DNA of 64,000 nt from Fictibacillus norfolkensis (GTDB lineage Bacteria; Bacillota; Bacilli; Bacillales; Fictibacillaceae): assembly GCF_014836645.1 (NCBI RefSeq), contig NZ_JACSQM010000004.1, positions 124,001-188,000 of the forward strand, read 5' to 3'. Below, piece by piece: positions 1-9,947 of the stretch (its first letter is position 1; each line of letters starts with the position of its first letter). Below the pieces are notes generated by a model. It saw only the letters and a list, made by a program, of their open reading frames with translations, was not told the DNA's origin and searched no databases. A program made the translations under genes and the position numbers.

Positions 1-1
1 A

Positions 2-151
2 CAGCTTATGCCTGATGAGCGTCATTGGATTGATAACGGCATTGAGTATCAGCTATTAACAAGAAAAGGTGTGACAGATGAATACGAGATTTGTATTTCG
101 TTCAGAGCTTCAAACCAAAAAGAGTATACAACATGTGCGAGTTCATTCTGA
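2..151 (+). CDS. comGE: ComGE competence pseudopilin, C-terminal fragment (5' end outside window)
   Basis: An open frame enters from the left edge and stops at a TGA at 149-151, giving the last 49 residues of a protein. Its tail, with an EYEICIS-like segment followed by a cysteine-containing end, resembles the C-terminus of B. subtilis ComGE, a minor pseudopilin of the DNA-uptake pseudopilus. The position directly before comGF fits the comG operon order. It overlaps the assigned comGF start by about 74 nt, so one of the two boundaries may be less certain. The N-terminal pilin-like segment cannot be seen. Confidence 0.7.
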   Translation, partial: QLMPDERHWIDNGIEYQLLTRKGVTDEYEICISFRASNQKEYTTCASSF

Positions 152-575
152 AATCCCTGCGAACAAGAACGGTTATACACTCGTAGAATCGATGATCGCA
201 TTAGGAATATTAATCGTAACAACTTTTATGATCACAATGTTGTTAACTCATCTACAAAAACAACCACAATCCGTTCAGTCTGAAGAAACTGCATTGTTTT
301 TTTCAATGATCGGAAAAGAAATAAGAGAAGCTGTGACTGTTGAGGTACGAAACAACGCGTTGTTCATTACACTGTCTACCGGTGAAGTGATCAGTTTCAC
401 ACGTTATCATTCTCTTATACGAAAACAAGTTAATGGATTAGGTCACGAAGTTTGGGTTCAAAATATTCAAGAGGTGAAAGTAGAAGAAATAGAAGAGCGA
501 TATATTTACGTCACGCTGACGGATAAAGAAGGAAACCAATCTCATCGTGGCTTTAGGAGAATTAGACATGAATGA
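78..575 (+). CDS. comGF: ComGF competence pseudopilin
   Basis: The product is 165 aa and is a minor component of the competence pseudopilus that brings DNA through the wall. A prepilin peptidase site is visible as Gly32-Tyr33 followed by TLVE, with Glu37 at the expected +5 position, then a hydrophobic helix to about residue 60. The C-terminal half carries the ComGF-like YHSLIRK segment. The ATG at 78 has an AAAAGG-type ribosome site just upstream; a GTG at 135 in the same frame would give a more usual length (146 aa) but has no clear ribosome site. The gene overlaps comGG by 8 nt, typical of this operon. Confidence 0.85.
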   Translation: MNTRFVFRSELQTKKSIQHVRVHSEIPANKNGYTLVESMIALGILIVTTFMITMLLTHLQKQPQSVQSEETALFFSMIGKEIREAVTVEVRNNALFITLSTGEVISFTRYHSLIRKQVNGLGHEVWVQNIQEVKVEEIEERYIYVTLTDKEGNQSHRGFRRIRHE

Positions 576-942
576 GAGAGGAATGATATATCCGCTCGTT
601 CTAACGCTTTGCTTCATCCTATTAATTTTCTTTAGTTACCTAACAGAAAAAGTAGCATCAGAACGACACTTTGTTTTTATGCAGGAAGAGCAACTTAAAC
701 AAGTCCGTCTGATCCAGCAAGGTGTGGATCGTGCTCTTGTTTGGGTAGAAGAACTCGCGGTTTATCCGTCAGAACGCAGACTAAACGTTAACGAGGGACT
801 ATTAAAGGTTGTATTTACGAAAACATCTGTTAATGAAGTGATGTTTACGGTTGAAGCTGTTACAACTCGACAGTCTACAAAAAAGGTAAAAGTGTATTAT
901 AATGTAACCCAGAAAAGCGTTACAAAATGGGTGGAGGGTTAA
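568..942 (+). CDS. comGG: ComGG competence pseudopilin
   Basis: This is the last gene of the comG operon, encoding a 124-aa minor pseudopilin-like protein. It has a short N-terminus, one hydrophobic helix at about residues 6-25 and a soluble remainder. It lacks the classic Gly-Phe cleavage motif, as ComGG proteins do. The frame opens at GTG 547, but ATG 568 is preferred because TAGGAG lies 8-9 nt upstream and the translation start then overlaps the comGF stop. Sequence identity is weak in this family, so the call rests largely on position and architecture. Confidence 0.75.
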   Translation: MNERGMIYPLVLTLCFILLIFFSYLTEKVASERHFVFMQEEQLKQVRLIQQGVDRALVWVEELAVYPSERRLNVNEGLLKVVFTKTSVNEVMFTVEAVTTRQSTKKVKVYYNVTQKSVTKWVEG

Positions 943-944
943 AA

Positions 945-1463
945 TTGAACACCATATATTTAGTCGGTTTCATGGGTTGTGGAAAAACATCTGTAGGAAG
1001 AGAGCTTTCAAAACGTTTAGAGGTTCCACCATATGATGTTGATTCGACAGTGGAAAAAGATCGAGGACAAACGATAAGAGAAATATTTAAGAACGAAGGG
1101 GAAGAGGCGTTCCGTAATTACGAGTCTCTTGCCATTCGCCAGCTCCCCGTACAACATGCTGTTGTTATGACTGGAGGGGGTGCGGTCGTAAGAGAAGAAA
1201 ATATAACGTACATGAAGAACAATGGGATTGTCATCTACTTAAAAACGAGTTTTCCGGTTCTATGGAGTAGGTTGATGACAGAAGAAGAAAGAAACAAGAG
1301 GCCGATCCTATTAACTTCAACAAGAGAAGAAGTTCAGAAACTCTTTAACGATAGAAGTTCACATTATGAAAAAAGTGATATCGAGGTTATTACAGATCAA
1401 TTAACAACAGAAGAAGTATGCGACCAAATTTTAGAAAAGTTAAGCCGTTTAAACATACAATAA
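945..1463 (+). CDS. aroK: Shikimate kinase
   Basis: Phosphorylates shikimate at the 3-hydroxyl with ATP in the chorismate pathway, in the cytosol. The 172-aa product begins with a beta strand and a P-loop GFMGCGKTS (Lys14). It continues with a substrate-binding GGGAVV segment and an LID-type NKRP arginine segment, all normal for the family. The frame is open from ATG 927, but TTG 945 is chosen: GGTGGAGGG sits about 8 nt upstream and the start then falls just after the comGG stop. It probably shares the comG transcript or uses a promoter inside comGG. aroQ of the same pathway lies at 19 kb. Confidence 0.93.
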   Translation: MNTIYLVGFMGCGKTSVGRELSKRLEVPPYDVDSTVEKDRGQTIREIFKNEGEEAFRNYESLAIRQLPVQHAVVMTGGGAVVREENITYMKNNGIVIYLKTSFPVLWSRLMTEEERNKRPILLTSTREEVQKLFNDRSSHYEKSDIEVITDQLTTEEVCDQILEKLSRLNIQ

Positions 1464-1509
1464 TTGGCCAAAACTAGAATGTGATTGCTTCTAAAAGGGA
1501 GTTTTGCCA

Positions 1510-1698
1510 ATGGCTGCAGGATCAGATGTTATCAAGTTTCTTACACAGAGGGTCGTCAAATATTTGGATGAACCAAAATCAGTAAGAAAGGAAAGGCGTA
1601 TCACAAAAAAAAATGAACGCGAACCTTTGCTTACTTATCTATTTGGGGTCGTTCCGATGGGACTCCGTTTAGTGTTCCGAAGAAAGAAAAAGAAATAA
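1510..1698 (+). CDS. yqzE: YqzE family small basic protein
   Basis: A 62-aa highly basic protein with an N-terminal VIKFLTQRVVKYL helix, a charged middle, a short hydrophobic stretch (YLFGVVPMGLRLVF) and a lysine-rich tail. It matches the YqzE family found in the same place in B. subtilis; its function is unknown to me. AAGGGAG at 1495-1501 is spaced 8 nt from ATG 1510 and only 2 nt from the alternative TTG 1504, so ATG is preferred. A bidirectional terminator follows immediately. Confidence 0.8.
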   Translation: MAAGSDVIKFLTQRVVKYLDEPKSVRKERRITKKNEREPLLTYLFGVVPMGLRLVFRRKKKK

Positions 1699-1711
1699 GG
1701 CTGGAAAAAGG

Positions 1712-1747
1712 AAGAGCCGGGATACAGTTCCCAGCTCTTATTTTTTA
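1712..1747. terminator. Bidirectional intrinsic terminator between yqzE and yqhG
   Basis: AAGAGC at 1712-1717 pairs with GCTCTT at 1734-1739 and GGGA at 1719-1722 with TCCC at 1729-1732, leaving a 6-nt loop. A T-rich tract follows on the plus strand. The convergent yqhG gene ends at 1745, so the hairpin probably serves both directions. Confidence 0.75.
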
Positions 1748-2521
1748 TGCAAGATAGAAAAGTCCACCATTTATGATCTCCACAATTATCTGTGGCTCGT
1801 ATTGTGTGCGAAGTGCTTCTTTTTCAATATGATAGGCTTCAGGTTTCGTTAAAGAATCTTCATAAAAGCCCTCTAATAGTTCAAGGTCTTCATCCCATCG
1901 TTTTTTTGCGTCCTCGGCCCACGTGTGATCGTCTCTATCAATAACTTCCTGTATTAGATTTTCTAATCTTTTTATGGCACTCTGTGGCTTGATAAACGGA
2001 GAGAGGGTATAACAAAAATCAGGAATTCTCTTCGTTAACAGCATCTTTTGAAGACGTTCATGAAACTGATCTTCAATCGTCCCGTTGATCAGTTGTATCC
2101 CATATGAAAGTACTTGATCTTTCTTTTGATCACACTGATACGTAACTTTAACGTTCAAACATAACCAAGGTTGCAGAGGTACCTGTGCTCCTTGCTGAGG
2201 AACAGATTCATACAGTCGAATAAAAGAGGCGAGCTTCTTTGTCGATCCAAAGATCTGATGAAGTCTAGGTGAACCAAAGTGGATAAATTCACCTTTTCCA
2301 TCAGGAGCTTGCTGTTGACCGGTCACTAGAGTCAACGTCATCGGATTCGGGGTACCTCCTGTTTTTTCGAGATAGTGCCAGTAGAACGGACGATTCATTA
2401 AAACTTTATCAAGTTCAGTGGTCAATTGAACTTTCATATAACTAAAGTTTTTCTCTTGAATCCTGCATTCGTTCGCATCAAAATAGCGCTCAAGAAAGCG
2501 ATGAATCTCGTGCTGCTGCAT
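1745..2521 (-). CDS. yqhG: YqhG family protein
   Basis: A 258-aa soluble protein of unknown function that matches the B. subtilis YqhG family in length and in its fixed place beside the SNF2-type helicase yqhH. I see no catalytic motif. Start ATG at 2521 has GGGATGGGAAGAG upstream; the open frame extends 12 codons further but without a better ribosome site. It overlaps the 3' end of yqhH by 32 nt, so the two are translated from one message. The constant pairing suggests, without proving, that YqhG works with the helicase. Confidence 0.82.
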   Translation of the reverse strand: MQQHEIHRFLERYFDANECRIQEKNFSYMKVQLTTELDKVLMNRPFYWHYLEKTGGTPNPMTLTLVTGQQQAPDGKGEFIHFGSPRLHQIFGSTKKLASFIRLYESVPQQGAQVPLQPWLCLNVKVTYQCDQKKDQVLSYGIQLINGTIEDQFHERLQKMLLTKRIPDFCYTLSPFIKPQSAIKRLENLIQEVIDRDDHTWAEDAKKRWDEDLELLEGFYEDSLTKPEAYHIEKEALRTQYEPQIIVEIINGGLFYLA

Positions 2522-4187
2522 GCTCTTCCCATCCCTTCTGTTTGATTCCGCCATCAAGGTTGATCAAGGAAGCCAGATTATCCATCTTTACTCGGATCTC
2601 ACCTTCACTTTCAGACGTATTCATGATGTCTGCGATATGACGTTCTATGTTCTTGATCTCAAATTTTGTTAAGATTTCATCAAGTTCCCCAATAACACTC
2701 TCAAAAAGATTGATCTTGTTATACAGCAAGTTTAAGATGTGCTCTTCAATCGTATTCTGAGTGGCAAAGTTATAGATATGAACGTCCCCTTGCTGTCCGA
2801 TCCGGTGGATACGGCCGATCCGCTGCTCGATTCTCATCGGGTTCCATGGGAGATCGTAATTGATTATATGTTGACAGAATTGAAGGTTGATTCCTTCACC
2901 ACCGGCTTCCGTTGCGATTAACACTTGTGCTCTTGTTCGAAAGAGATGAGTCATCCAGTCCTTTTTACTTCGCTTGAATCCGCCTCTAAACGGTACAGAA
3001 GAGATGCCATGCTGCTGTAAAAACCACTGTAAATAAAGTTGTGTCGCACGATATTCTGTAAAAATGATGACCTTAGAATCGATCGATTGAATCAGTTCTA
3101 ACGCTTTTAGAGCTTTAGAGTTTTGATCAACAAGTTCAATTTTTTTCATCAGCTCTAAGACTCGTTGTTCCATCAGAGTGTTTGAAACATTCTTTTGAAG
3201 CATATTTTTCAAAGTTAGAAAGACAGCTTCGCGCGAACTGCATGCTTCCCGCTGCAGAGTGACGATAGAAAATTTACTTCGGTCAAAGTAAGAGTCTTTT
3301 TTTAGTTGAGAGATTTCATCGTATAGGTCACGTTCTGTTTTTGATAATGTAATAGGAATGGTTTGAACAAGACGCTTCGGCCATTTCAGCCCAGTCTCTT
3401 CTCGTCGGTTACGGACCATGACCTTATTTACGAGTTGTTTCAGCTTTTCTTCATTTTTAAGTGAATATTTATCTTCTTTATAATCTTTGTCAAAGTTCTC
3501 TTGGTTTCCTAGATGACCAGGCTTTAATAAAGATACAAGATTAAAAATCTCCTCAACTCTGTTTTGTACCGGAGTAGCTGTTAATAGTAAGCAGAACTTC
3601 TTTTTTAATAACTGTACAAATTCATAGTTTTTCGTTTTCTTGTTCTTTAATTTGTGTGCTTCATCGATGATTACTAGATCATAGTCTTGATTAAGGACGA
3701 TGTCTCGATGCGGTGCGCGTTTTGCCGTATCAATGGAAGATACGACTACATCGCATTGCTCCCATACATACGCTTTTTTCTGAGCGATTGCTGGAATGAA
3801 GAATTTCTGATTCAACTCGTTCGTCCATTGAATAACGAGTGAAGCTGGAACGAGGATCAAAATTTTCTTAGCGAGCCGGCGTATCATGTACTCTTTTAGA
3901 ATCAATCCTGCTTCGATCGTTTTTCCTAGCCCTACTTCATCTGCCAAGATTGCTTTTCCGTTCATCTGTTCAATAACGGTAGTCGCAACGTCCAGCTGAT
4001 GAGGCAAAAAAGTCATCTGTGGGAGGTGATCTGGAGCTTGAAGGCCTAGGAAATCAGGAATTGCTAAGTGGTGTTCTGCTTCAAGAGCTAAATTATATAA
4101 TTCCCAATTGGCCCAAGGTCCATCTTCTTCCACACGCTTTAAAAAGTCATCATGCCATTCTCGCTGAAACTGAACGTCGATTTTCAT
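2490..4187 (-). CDS. yqhH: SNF2/RapA-type DEAD-like helicase YqhH
   Basis: A 565-aa superfamily 2 ATPase. The Walker A segment DEVGLGKT lies at about 83-90 and the DEAH box at 175-178. The C-terminal helicase lobe carries the EAGGEGINLQ and QRIGRIHRIGQ motifs at about 420-470. These are hallmarks of SNF2/RapA proteins that move along double-stranded DNA or nucleoprotein; the substrate of YqhH is not known. Start ATG 4187 has AAAGGAAAT upstream. It diverges from the glycine riboswitch and gcvT, and is followed by overlapping yqhG. Confidence 0.9.
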   Translation of the reverse strand: MKIDVQFQREWHDDFLKRVEEDGPWANWELYNLALEAEHHLAIPDFLGLQAPDHLPQMTFLPHQLDVATTVIEQMNGKAILADEVGLGKTIEAGLILKEYMIRRLAKKILILVPASLVIQWTNELNQKFFIPAIAQKKAYVWEQCDVVVSSIDTAKRAPHRDIVLNQDYDLVIIDEAHKLKNKKTKNYEFVQLLKKKFCLLLTATPVQNRVEEIFNLVSLLKPGHLGNQENFDKDYKEDKYSLKNEEKLKQLVNKVMVRNRREETGLKWPKRLVQTIPITLSKTERDLYDEISQLKKDSYFDRSKFSIVTLQREACSSREAVFLTLKNMLQKNVSNTLMEQRVLELMKKIELVDQNSKALKALELIQSIDSKVIIFTEYRATQLYLQWFLQQHGISSVPFRGGFKRSKKDWMTHLFRTRAQVLIATEAGGEGINLQFCQHIINYDLPWNPMRIEQRIGRIHRIGQQGDVHIYNFATQNTIEEHILNLLYNKINLFESVIGELDEILTKFEIKNIERHIADIMNTSESEGEIRVKMDNLASLINLDGGIKQKGWEEHAAARDSSLS

Positions 4188-4312
4188 AACGGATTTCCTT
4201 TCTTTAAAAAAGTTCGTTGCCATTCCTTTTGTAATAATGATAGGATAATAATGTAGTAAACATAGTAATAGTATGTGCGACCTTGGACAATAACATACTC
4301 GCGAATGAAAGT

Positions 4313-4487
4313 AAGAGGAGAGACTGCGTTAGCGGCGCCGAAGGAGCAAACAATTGTGAAACTCTCAGGCAAAAAGACTCTTGCTAGACGCATCTCTGGA
4401 GAGTGCTTTTTTAATAGATGAAAGCCACCAACGAAGAAACTCAGGGGAGTTTACTTGAGAAACTTACAGGTTGCAGGACAGAGGATC
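4313..4487 (+). promoter_or_regulatory. Tandem glycine riboswitch controlling gcvT-gcvPA-gcvPB
   Basis: Two glycine aptamers lie in the gcvT leader. Aptamer 1 spans about 4313-4404, closed by GGAGAGACTGCG pairing with CGCATCTCTGG and containing the conserved GCGCCGAAGGAGCAAAC core. Aptamer 2 spans about 4405-4487, with the related GCCACCAACGAAGAAAC core and an ACAGG segment. The 3' strand of aptamer 2 overlaps the terminator that follows. In B. subtilis the equivalent element turns expression on when glycine binds and so links glycine excess to its breakdown. Confidence 0.92.
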
Positions 4488-4519
4488 CCATTTTTAAGGG
4501 GTCTTTCTGTCCTTTTTTT
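4475..4519 (+). terminator. Riboswitch expression-platform terminator
   Basis: AGGACAGA at 4475-4482 pairs with TCTGTCCT at 4506-4513, and GATCCC at 4484-4489 pairs with GGGGTC at 4498-4503. A run of seven T follows. The 5' strand is shared with the end of aptamer 2, so glycine-bound and terminator folds should exclude each other. Confidence 0.85.
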
Positions 4520-4567
4520 GTCCAGAAAAGTCCGAAAATTTTTAAGTATGAAAAAGGAGGAGTTCAC

Positions 4568-5668
4568 ATGGCTACATTGTTACGAACACCGTTATTTGAG
4601 ACTTACAAAGAACACGGTGGAAAAGTAATTGATTTTGGCGGTTGGGAGTTGCCTGTTCAGTTCTCAAGTATCAAAGAGGAACACGAAGCTGTTAGAACGA
4701 AAGCCGGTTTATTCGATGTATCTCACATGGGGGAATTTGATGTTCGAGGCCCTAATGCCTTATCGTTTCTGCAATATACAATGACCAATGATGTTTCGAA
4801 ACTTCAAAACGGCCAAGCGCAATATACGGCTATGTGCTATGAGAACGGCGGTACAGTAGATGATCTTTTGATCTATAAAAGAGATGAAAACGATTACTTA
4901 CTCGTTGTGAATGCCTCAAATATTGAAAAAGATTTCGAATGGCTTATGAGCAAGAAGCCTGAAGGTGTAGAACTTGTGAACGTATCTCCTGAATATGCGC
5001 AGCTCGCGATTCAAGGACCAAAAGCAGAAGAAATTCTACAAAAACTAACGGATACCAATCTTTCTGAGATCGGATTCTTCCGTTTTAAAGAAGATGTTTC
5101 ACTAGCCGGAATATCTGCTCTTGTTTCTCGAACAGGCTACACAGGAGAAGATGGTTTTGAGATCTATTTAAAGACGGAACATGCTGAAAAACTGTGGAGA
5201 TCTGTACTTGAAGCAGGCCTTGAAGATGGGTTGCTTCCTGCAGGGCTTGGCGCGCGTGATACGTTACGCTTTGAAGCAAAGCTTGCTCTATACGGTCAAG
5301 AACTTACAAAGGAAATTACTCCGATAGAGGCGGGTATTGGATTCGCAGTAAAAACAGATAAAGAAGCAGATTTTATTGGAAAAGAAATTTTAGCTGATCA
5401 AAAGAAGAATGGTGCCCCACGCAAACTGGTTGGAATCGAAATGATTGATAAAGGCATTCCACGATCACATTACGAGGTCTTTAAAGGTGATGTGAAGATC
5501 GGAGAAGTTACTACCGGAACACAATCGCCAACTTTGAAGAAGAATCTAGGACTTGCTCTTCTTGAGAGAGATTTCACAGAGCTCGGAACAGAGGTAGAGG
5601 TACAGATTCGTCAAAAACGTTTAAAAGCAAAAGTAGTCGCTTCACCATTTTATAAACGAGGAAAATAA
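4568..5668 (+). CDS. gcvT: Glycine cleavage system aminomethyltransferase (T protein)
   Basis: Transfers the methylene group from H-protein-bound aminomethyl lipoate to tetrahydrofolate, releasing ammonia. The product is 366 aa, normal for the family, with the N-terminal [20 protein letters not shown] segment and the folate-binding [12 protein letters not shown] region. The open frame reaches back into the riboswitch, but ATG 4568 follows AAGGAGG at 4554-4560 and aligns with known GcvT N-termini. It leads a three-gene operon under glycine riboswitch control; the H protein gene is not in this window. Confidence 0.95.
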   Translation: MATLLRTPLFETYKEHGGKVIDFGGWELPVQFSSIKEEHEAVRTKAGLFDVSHMGEFDVRGPNALSFLQYTMTNDVSKLQNGQAQYTAMCYENGGTVDDLLIYKRDENDYLLVVNASNIEKDFEWLMSKKPEGVELVNVSPEYAQLAIQGPKAEEILQKLTDTNLSEIGFFRFKEDVSLAGISALVSRTGYTGEDGFEIYLKTEHAEKLWRSVLEAGLEDGLLPAGLGARDTLRFEAKLALYGQELTKEITPIEAGIGFAVKTDKEADFIGKEILADQKKNGAPRKLVGIEMIDKGIPRSHYEVFKGDVKIGEVTTGTQSPTLKKNLGLALLERDFTELGTEVEVQIRQKRLKAKVVASPFYKRGK

Positions 5669-5689
5669 GACATTTTAGGGGGAGAAACC

Positions 5690-7054
5690 ATGACGTTCCG
5701 CTATTTGCCGATGACTGATCAAGACAAAAAGGAAATGCTTGAAACGATTGGAATTGAAACGACAGAAGATCTTTTTCAGGATATTCCGGAAGAAGTTCGG
5801 TTCAAAGGACGCTTACAGATCGAGGAAGCTTTGTCAGAACCTCAACTAGTTAAAGAGATGGGCCGTTTGGCTGCGTTAAACAAGAATACAAAAGATCATG
5901 CTTCGTTTTTAGGAGCAGGTGTTTATGATCACTACACATCATCGATCGTTAATCATATGTTGCTTCGTTCAGAGTTCTACACAGCTTACACACCATATCA
6001 GCCGGAGATCTCTCAAGGTGAACTTCAAGCGATCTTTGAGTTCCAAACGATGATCTGTGAGCTAACAGGTATGGATGTTGCTAACTCTTCTATGTACGAT
6101 GGTGGAACTTCGCTTGCGGAGGCTGGATTATTATCAGCAGCTCAAACGCGCAGAAAGAAAATCGTTGTATCCAAAACTGTACATCCAGAATCTCGTGCTG
6201 TTCTGCACACATACGCAAAAGGGCAGCATCTTGAAGTGGTAGAAGTGGATACAGAAGATGGTGTTACTTCATTAAATGCATTACGTGCTGAAGTTGATGA
6301 ACAAACAGCGTGTGTGATCGTTCAATATCCGAACTTCTTCGGTCAGATCGAACCGTTAAAAGACATCGAAGAAATCGTGCACAGTGCAAAAGGAATGTTC
6401 GTAGTTTCTTCAAATCCTTTAGCACTTGGTGCACTGACTCCTCCTGGTAAATTTGGTGCTGATATCGTAGTCGGTGATGCACAGCCGTTTGGGATCGCGC
6501 AAGGATTTGGCGGACCACACTGTGGATATTTTGCCGTTACAACAAAATTGATGCGTAAAGTTCCTGGCCGTTTAGTAGGTCAAACGGTTGATGAAGACGG
6601 TAAGCGAGGATTCGTTCTAACTCTTCAAGCAAGAGAACAGCATATCAGACGTGATAAAGCGACGAGTAACATCTGTTCGAACCAAGCGCTTAACGCACTT
6701 GCAGCTTCTATCGCTATGACAGCGCTTGGAAAACAAGGTGTGAAAGAAGTTGCGCACCAAAATATACAAAAAGCTTATTATGCGAAAAAAGTTCTTGAGG
6801 AAAAAGGATTCAAGACAGCATTCTCTGGACCTTTCTTTAACGAGTTTGTTATTGAGTTAAAATGTACTGCTAAAGAAGTGAACAGAAAACTATTAGAATC
6901 TAGCATCATCGGCGGATATGATTTGGGTCTTTCGTATTCAGAACTTAAGAACCATATGCTTCTAGCGGTTACGGAAATGAGAACAAAAGAAGAGATCGAT
7001 CAGCTTGCAAATGTATTGGAGGGATTAGCATGCGTACAGAACATCAGTCATTAA
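5690..7054 (+). CDS. gcvPA: Glycine dehydrogenase (decarboxylating) subunit 1
   Basis: The N-terminal half of the split P protein, 454 aa, which together with GcvPB decarboxylates glycine and loads the aminomethyl group onto lipoyl H protein. The sequence carries [29 protein letters not shown] and the [15 protein letters not shown] region typical of the family. A GGGGGAG ribosome site precedes ATG 5690. It overlaps gcvPB by 25 nt, which suggests translational coupling of the two subunits. Confidence 0.96.
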   Translation: MTFRYLPMTDQDKKEMLETIGIETTEDLFQDIPEEVRFKGRLQIEEALSEPQLVKEMGRLAALNKNTKDHASFLGAGVYDHYTSSIVNHMLLRSEFYTAYTPYQPEISQGELQAIFEFQTMICELTGMDVANSSMYDGGTSLAEAGLLSAAQTRRKKIVVSKTVHPESRAVLHTYAKGQHLEVVEVDTEDGVTSLNALRAEVDEQTACVIVQYPNFFGQIEPLKDIEEIVHSAKGMFVVSSNPLALGALTPPGKFGADIVVGDAQPFGIAQGFGGPHCGYFAVTTKLMRKVPGRLVGQTVDEDGKRGFVLTLQAREQHIRRDKATSNICSNQALNALAASIAMTALGKQGVKEVAHQNIQKAYYAKKVLEEKGFKTAFSGPFFNEFVIELKCTAKEVNRKLLESSIIGGYDLGLSYSELKNHMLLAVTEMRTKEEIDQLANVLEGLACVQNISH

Positions 7055-8493
7055 TTTTTGAATTGTCTAAACCAGGTCGAGTAGGATACAGCATCCCTGA
7101 ACTTGACGTCCCAGAGATTAACGTAGAATCTATCATCCCTTCCGATTATTTGCGTACAGAAGAAGCGGATCTTCCTGAAGTGTCAGAGCTTCAAATCGTT
7201 CGTCATTACACAGCGTTATCCAATCGTAACCATGGTGTGGATTCTGGTTTCTATCCACTAGGTTCATGTACGATGAAATACAATCCTAAGATTAATGAAG
7301 ATGTGGCGCGTTTTCCTGGATTTGCACACATCCACCCTCTACAAGATGAAGAGACGGTTCAAGGTGCGATGGAGATGATGTACCGCTTGCAAACATCACT
7401 TGCTGAGATCACAGGCATGGATGAAGTAACGCTTCAACCAGCTGCGGGTGCACATGGTGAATGGACAGGACTAATGATGATCCGTGCTTTCCATGAAGCA
7501 AATGGTGACTTCAATCGTACAAAAGTAATCGTTCCTGATTCAGCACATGGTACAAATCCTGCGTCTGCAACGGTTGCTGGTTTTGAATCGATCACGGTGA
7601 AATCAGATGAGCGCGGACTTGTTGATCTCGAAGATTTGAAAAGAGTAGTCGATCAAGATGTGGCGGCGCTGATGCTTACAAACCCGAATACGCTTGGTCT
7701 TTTCGAGGAACATATTCTAGAAATGGCAAAAATCGTCCATGAAGCTGGCGGAAAGCTTTACTATGATGGAGCTAACGCAAATGCGATATTAGGATTTGCT
7801 CGACCTGGAGACATGGGCTTTGACGTTGTTCACTTAAATCTTCATAAGACATTTACAGGACCTCACGGTGGTGGTGGACCTGGATCAGGACCAGTTGGAG
7901 TTAAGGAAGATCTGATCCCATTCTTGCCAAAACCAGTTCTCGTTAAAGAGGATGATCTTTATAAGTTTGAATATGATCGCCCGCAATCAATCGGACGAGT
8001 GAAGCCTTTTTATGGTAACTTCGGGATAAATGTACGTGCATTTACGTATATCATGACGATGGGGCCAGACGGATTACATCAAGTATCAGAGAACGCCGTA
8101 TTAAACGCAAACTATATGATGCGCCGACTTGAGCCTCATTTCGATCTTCCGTTTACACAACACTGTAAACATGAGTTCGTATTATCTGGACGCCGCCAGA
8201 AAAAACTTGGCGTAAGAACGCTTGATATCGCAAAACGTCTCTTAGACTTTGGCTATCACCCGCCAACGATCTACTTCCCGTTAAGTGTAGAAGAAGCGAT
8301 TATGATCGAGCCGACAGAAACGGAATCGAAAGAAACACTCGATGAGTTTATCGAAAAGATGATTCAGATATCAAAAGAAGCAGAAGAAACACCTGAATTG
8401 GTTCAAGAAGCTCCTCATACTACCGTTGTTAAACGACTGGATGAAGCAACAGCTGCAAGAAAGCCAATCTTAAAATATACAAAACAAGTTTAA
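7030..8493 (+). CDS. gcvPB: Glycine dehydrogenase (decarboxylating) subunit 2
   Basis: The 487-aa pyridoxal-phosphate-carrying half of the split P protein. The cofactor lysine is Lys273 in the [16 protein letters not shown] motif, and the glycine-rich loop follows directly. ATG 7030 has TTGGAGGGATT upstream inside the end of gcvPA. The operon ends at a strong hairpin just after the stop. With FolD at 30 kb it supplies one-carbon units; LipM at 9 kb belongs to the lipoate route that charges the H protein. Confidence 0.96.
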   Translation: MRTEHQSLIFELSKPGRVGYSIPELDVPEINVESIIPSDYLRTEEADLPEVSELQIVRHYTALSNRNHGVDSGFYPLGSCTMKYNPKINEDVARFPGFAHIHPLQDEETVQGAMEMMYRLQTSLAEITGMDEVTLQPAAGAHGEWTGLMMIRAFHEANGDFNRTKVIVPDSAHGTNPASATVAGFESITVKSDERGLVDLEDLKRVVDQDVAALMLTNPNTLGLFEEHILEMAKIVHEAGGKLYYDGANANAILGFARPGDMGFDVVHLNLHKTFTGPHGGGGPGSGPVGVKEDLIPFLPKPVLVKEDDLYKFEYDRPQSIGRVKPFYGNFGINVRAFTYIMTMGPDGLHQVSENAVLNANYMMRRLEPHFDLPFTQHCKHEFVLSGRRQKKLGVRTLDIAKRLLDFGYHPPTIYFPLSVEEAIMIEPTETESKETLDEFIEKMIQISKEAEETPELVQEAPHTTVVKRLDEATAARKPILKYTKQV

Positions 8494-8501
8494 TCATACA
8501 A

Positions 8502-8537
8502 AAAAGCAGCTCAGGAAATTTTCCTGAGCTGCTTTTG
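8502..8537. terminator. Bidirectional intrinsic terminator between gcvPB and yqhL
   Basis: A near-perfect 16-bp stem joins AAAGCAGCTCAGGAAA at 8503-8518 to its complement at 8520-8535, with an A tract before and T tract after. The convergent genes gcvPB and yqhL flank it, so it can stop transcription from both sides. Confidence 0.88.
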
Positions 8538-8540
8538 ATG

Positions 8541-8918
8541 TTAGTTTGATTTTACTCTGCCAGTCCATTTGCGGAAGCCACCATGTAGGTGATGAAGCTG
8601 GCCATATTTTTTCTTTTTAAGAAAATTGGCTGCACGAGCACTCCTGAATCCACTTTCACAATATAGATAAACAGGCTGATCGCTGCGCACTTCTTTTAAT
8701 CTCTGTCTCATTTGAGAAAGAGGAATGTTGCGTGCTCCTAAGATATGTCCTTTTTTAAACTCTTCAGGCTCACGAACATCGATCAGTTGTGCTTTTCGAT
8801 AACCTGCTTTAAACTCTTCTTCGTTTAACGTGGTTAGAAATCTTTTTTGATAAAGCCCCATACCAACTACATACGCCAATAAAGCTACTACAATTCCTGC
8901 TAAAACTATCCATCCCAT
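8541..8918 (-). CDS. yqhL: Membrane-anchored rhodanese-like protein YqhL
   Basis: A 125-aa protein with one N-terminal membrane helix (about residues 3-22) and a single rhodanese domain (about 33-122). The active-site loop CESGFRSARA contains Cys87, the residue that would carry a persulfide. The physiological sulfur acceptor is unknown. Start ATG 8918 is preceded by AAAGGAGTG in the reading direction. It is transcribed away from lipM, and the two promoters lie back to back in the 8919-9067 gap. Confidence 0.88.
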   Translation of the reverse strand: MGWIVLAGIVVALLAYVVGMGLYQKRFLTTLNEEEFKAGYRKAQLIDVREPEEFKKGHILGARNIPLSQMRQRLKEVRSDQPVYLYCESGFRSARAANFLKKKKYGQLHHLHGGFRKWTGRVKSN

Positions 8919-9007
8919 AACGCTTGCACTCCTTTAAACAATCTACCACAATTATAGCGGTGCTCGGCTCTATAGGCAAAAGAAAAATCTGACTTTAAGC
9001 GATTGTT

Positions 9008-9035
9008 TTGACACAATCGTTGAATTTGGTACACT
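9008..9035 (+). promoter_or_regulatory. SigA-type promoter for lipM
   Basis: TTGACA at 9008-9013, a 16-nt spacer and TACACT at 9030-9035, followed by the lipM start region about 30 nt downstream. The -35 is a perfect consensus and the -10 matches 4 of 6. Confidence 0.6.
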
Positions 9036-9067
9036 AGTTACGAATGAATGGCAGGGAGACGAAAAAC

Positions 9068-9904
9068 GTGGAAAAAGAAAACTGGTATTATATCGATTCT
9101 GGAAATTGCGAACCTGCAATTAATATGGCAATGGACGAAGCACTTCTAACATGGCACAGTGAAGGAAAGATTCCACCTGTTATCCGCTTTTACGGATGGA
9201 ATCCAGCTACGCTATCTATTGGATACTTTCAAAAAGTAGAAAAAGAGATTAACCTTGATGCTGTAGAAAAATATGGACTGGGCTTTGTGAGACGCCCAAC
9301 AGGAGGACGCGGAGTTCTTCATGATCAAGAACTCACGTATAGCGTCATTGTATCTGAATCACACAAAGATATGCCACAAAGTGTAACCGAAGCTTATCGA
9401 GTGATCTCAGAAGGAATTAAGGAAGGGTTTCAAGGTTTAGGCCTCGATGCTTACTTCGCTGTTCCGAAAACAGAAGAAGAGCGGGAAGGATTGAAGAATC
9501 CACGATCAGCAGTTTGTTTTGACGCTCCTTCGTGGTATGAATTAGTCGTAGAAGGTAGAAAAGTAGCAGGAAGTGCTCAAACGAGGCAAAAAGGTGTGAT
9601 CCTGCAACACGGATCGATCCTTCTAGACTTAGATGAAGACAAGCTGTTCGATCTGTTTAAGTATTCAAGCGACAGATTACGAGAGAGAATGCAGACAGCG
9701 TTTAAGAAAAAAGCTGTGGCCGTGAACGCACTCCTAGATGTTCCTGTTACAATTGCTGACGCGAAGACTGCCTTTAAAAAGGGATTTGAGGATGGTTTAA
9801 ACGTAAACCTTGTGCCGTATACGCTTACAGACGATCAGTGGGCAGAAGTAGAGCACATAGCCGATACTCGCTATCGCAACGACGATTGGACGTTCAGACG
9901 TTAA
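9068..9904 (+). CDS. lipM: Octanoyltransferase LipM
   Basis: Moves octanoyl groups from acyl carrier protein to the H protein of the glycine cleavage system, the first step of lipoate assembly in Bacillus. The catalytic cysteine is Cys150 in AVCFDAPSW, and the [17 protein letters not shown] and GRKVAGSAQ motifs are present. GTG 9068 is preferred over ATG 9044: CAGGGAG lies about 10 nt upstream and the 278-aa length and Cys150 number then agree with B. subtilis LipM. Its position after the gcv operon and upstream of the lipoyl-dependent bkd genes fits the role. Confidence 0.95.
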   Translation: MEKENWYYIDSGNCEPAINMAMDEALLTWHSEGKIPPVIRFYGWNPATLSIGYFQKVEKEINLDAVEKYGLGFVRRPTGGRGVLHDQELTYSVIVSESHKDMPQSVTEAYRVISEGIKEGFQGLGLDAYFAVPKTEEEREGLKNPRSAVCFDAPSWYELVVEGRKVAGSAQTRQKGVILQHGSILLDLDEDKLFDLFKYSSDRLRERMQTAFKKKAVAVNALLDVPVTIADAKTAFKKGFEDGLNVNLVPYTLTDDQWAEVEHIADTRYRNDDWTFRR

Positions 9905-9907
9905 TAG

Positions 9908-9947
9908 AAAAAAATCGAAATCTCAAAAGAGATCTCGATTTTTTATT
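9908..9947 (+). terminator. Intrinsic terminator of lipM
   Basis: AAATCGA at 9912-9918 pairs with TCGATTT at 9935-9941 and ATCTC at 9920-9924 with GAGAT at 9929-9933 around an AAAA loop. A T-rich tract follows. Confidence 0.85.

Noticed and set aside
4418..4567. N-terminal extension of GcvT
   Set aside because: The in-frame extension is the riboswitch and its terminator; the ribosome site and family alignment place the start at 4568.
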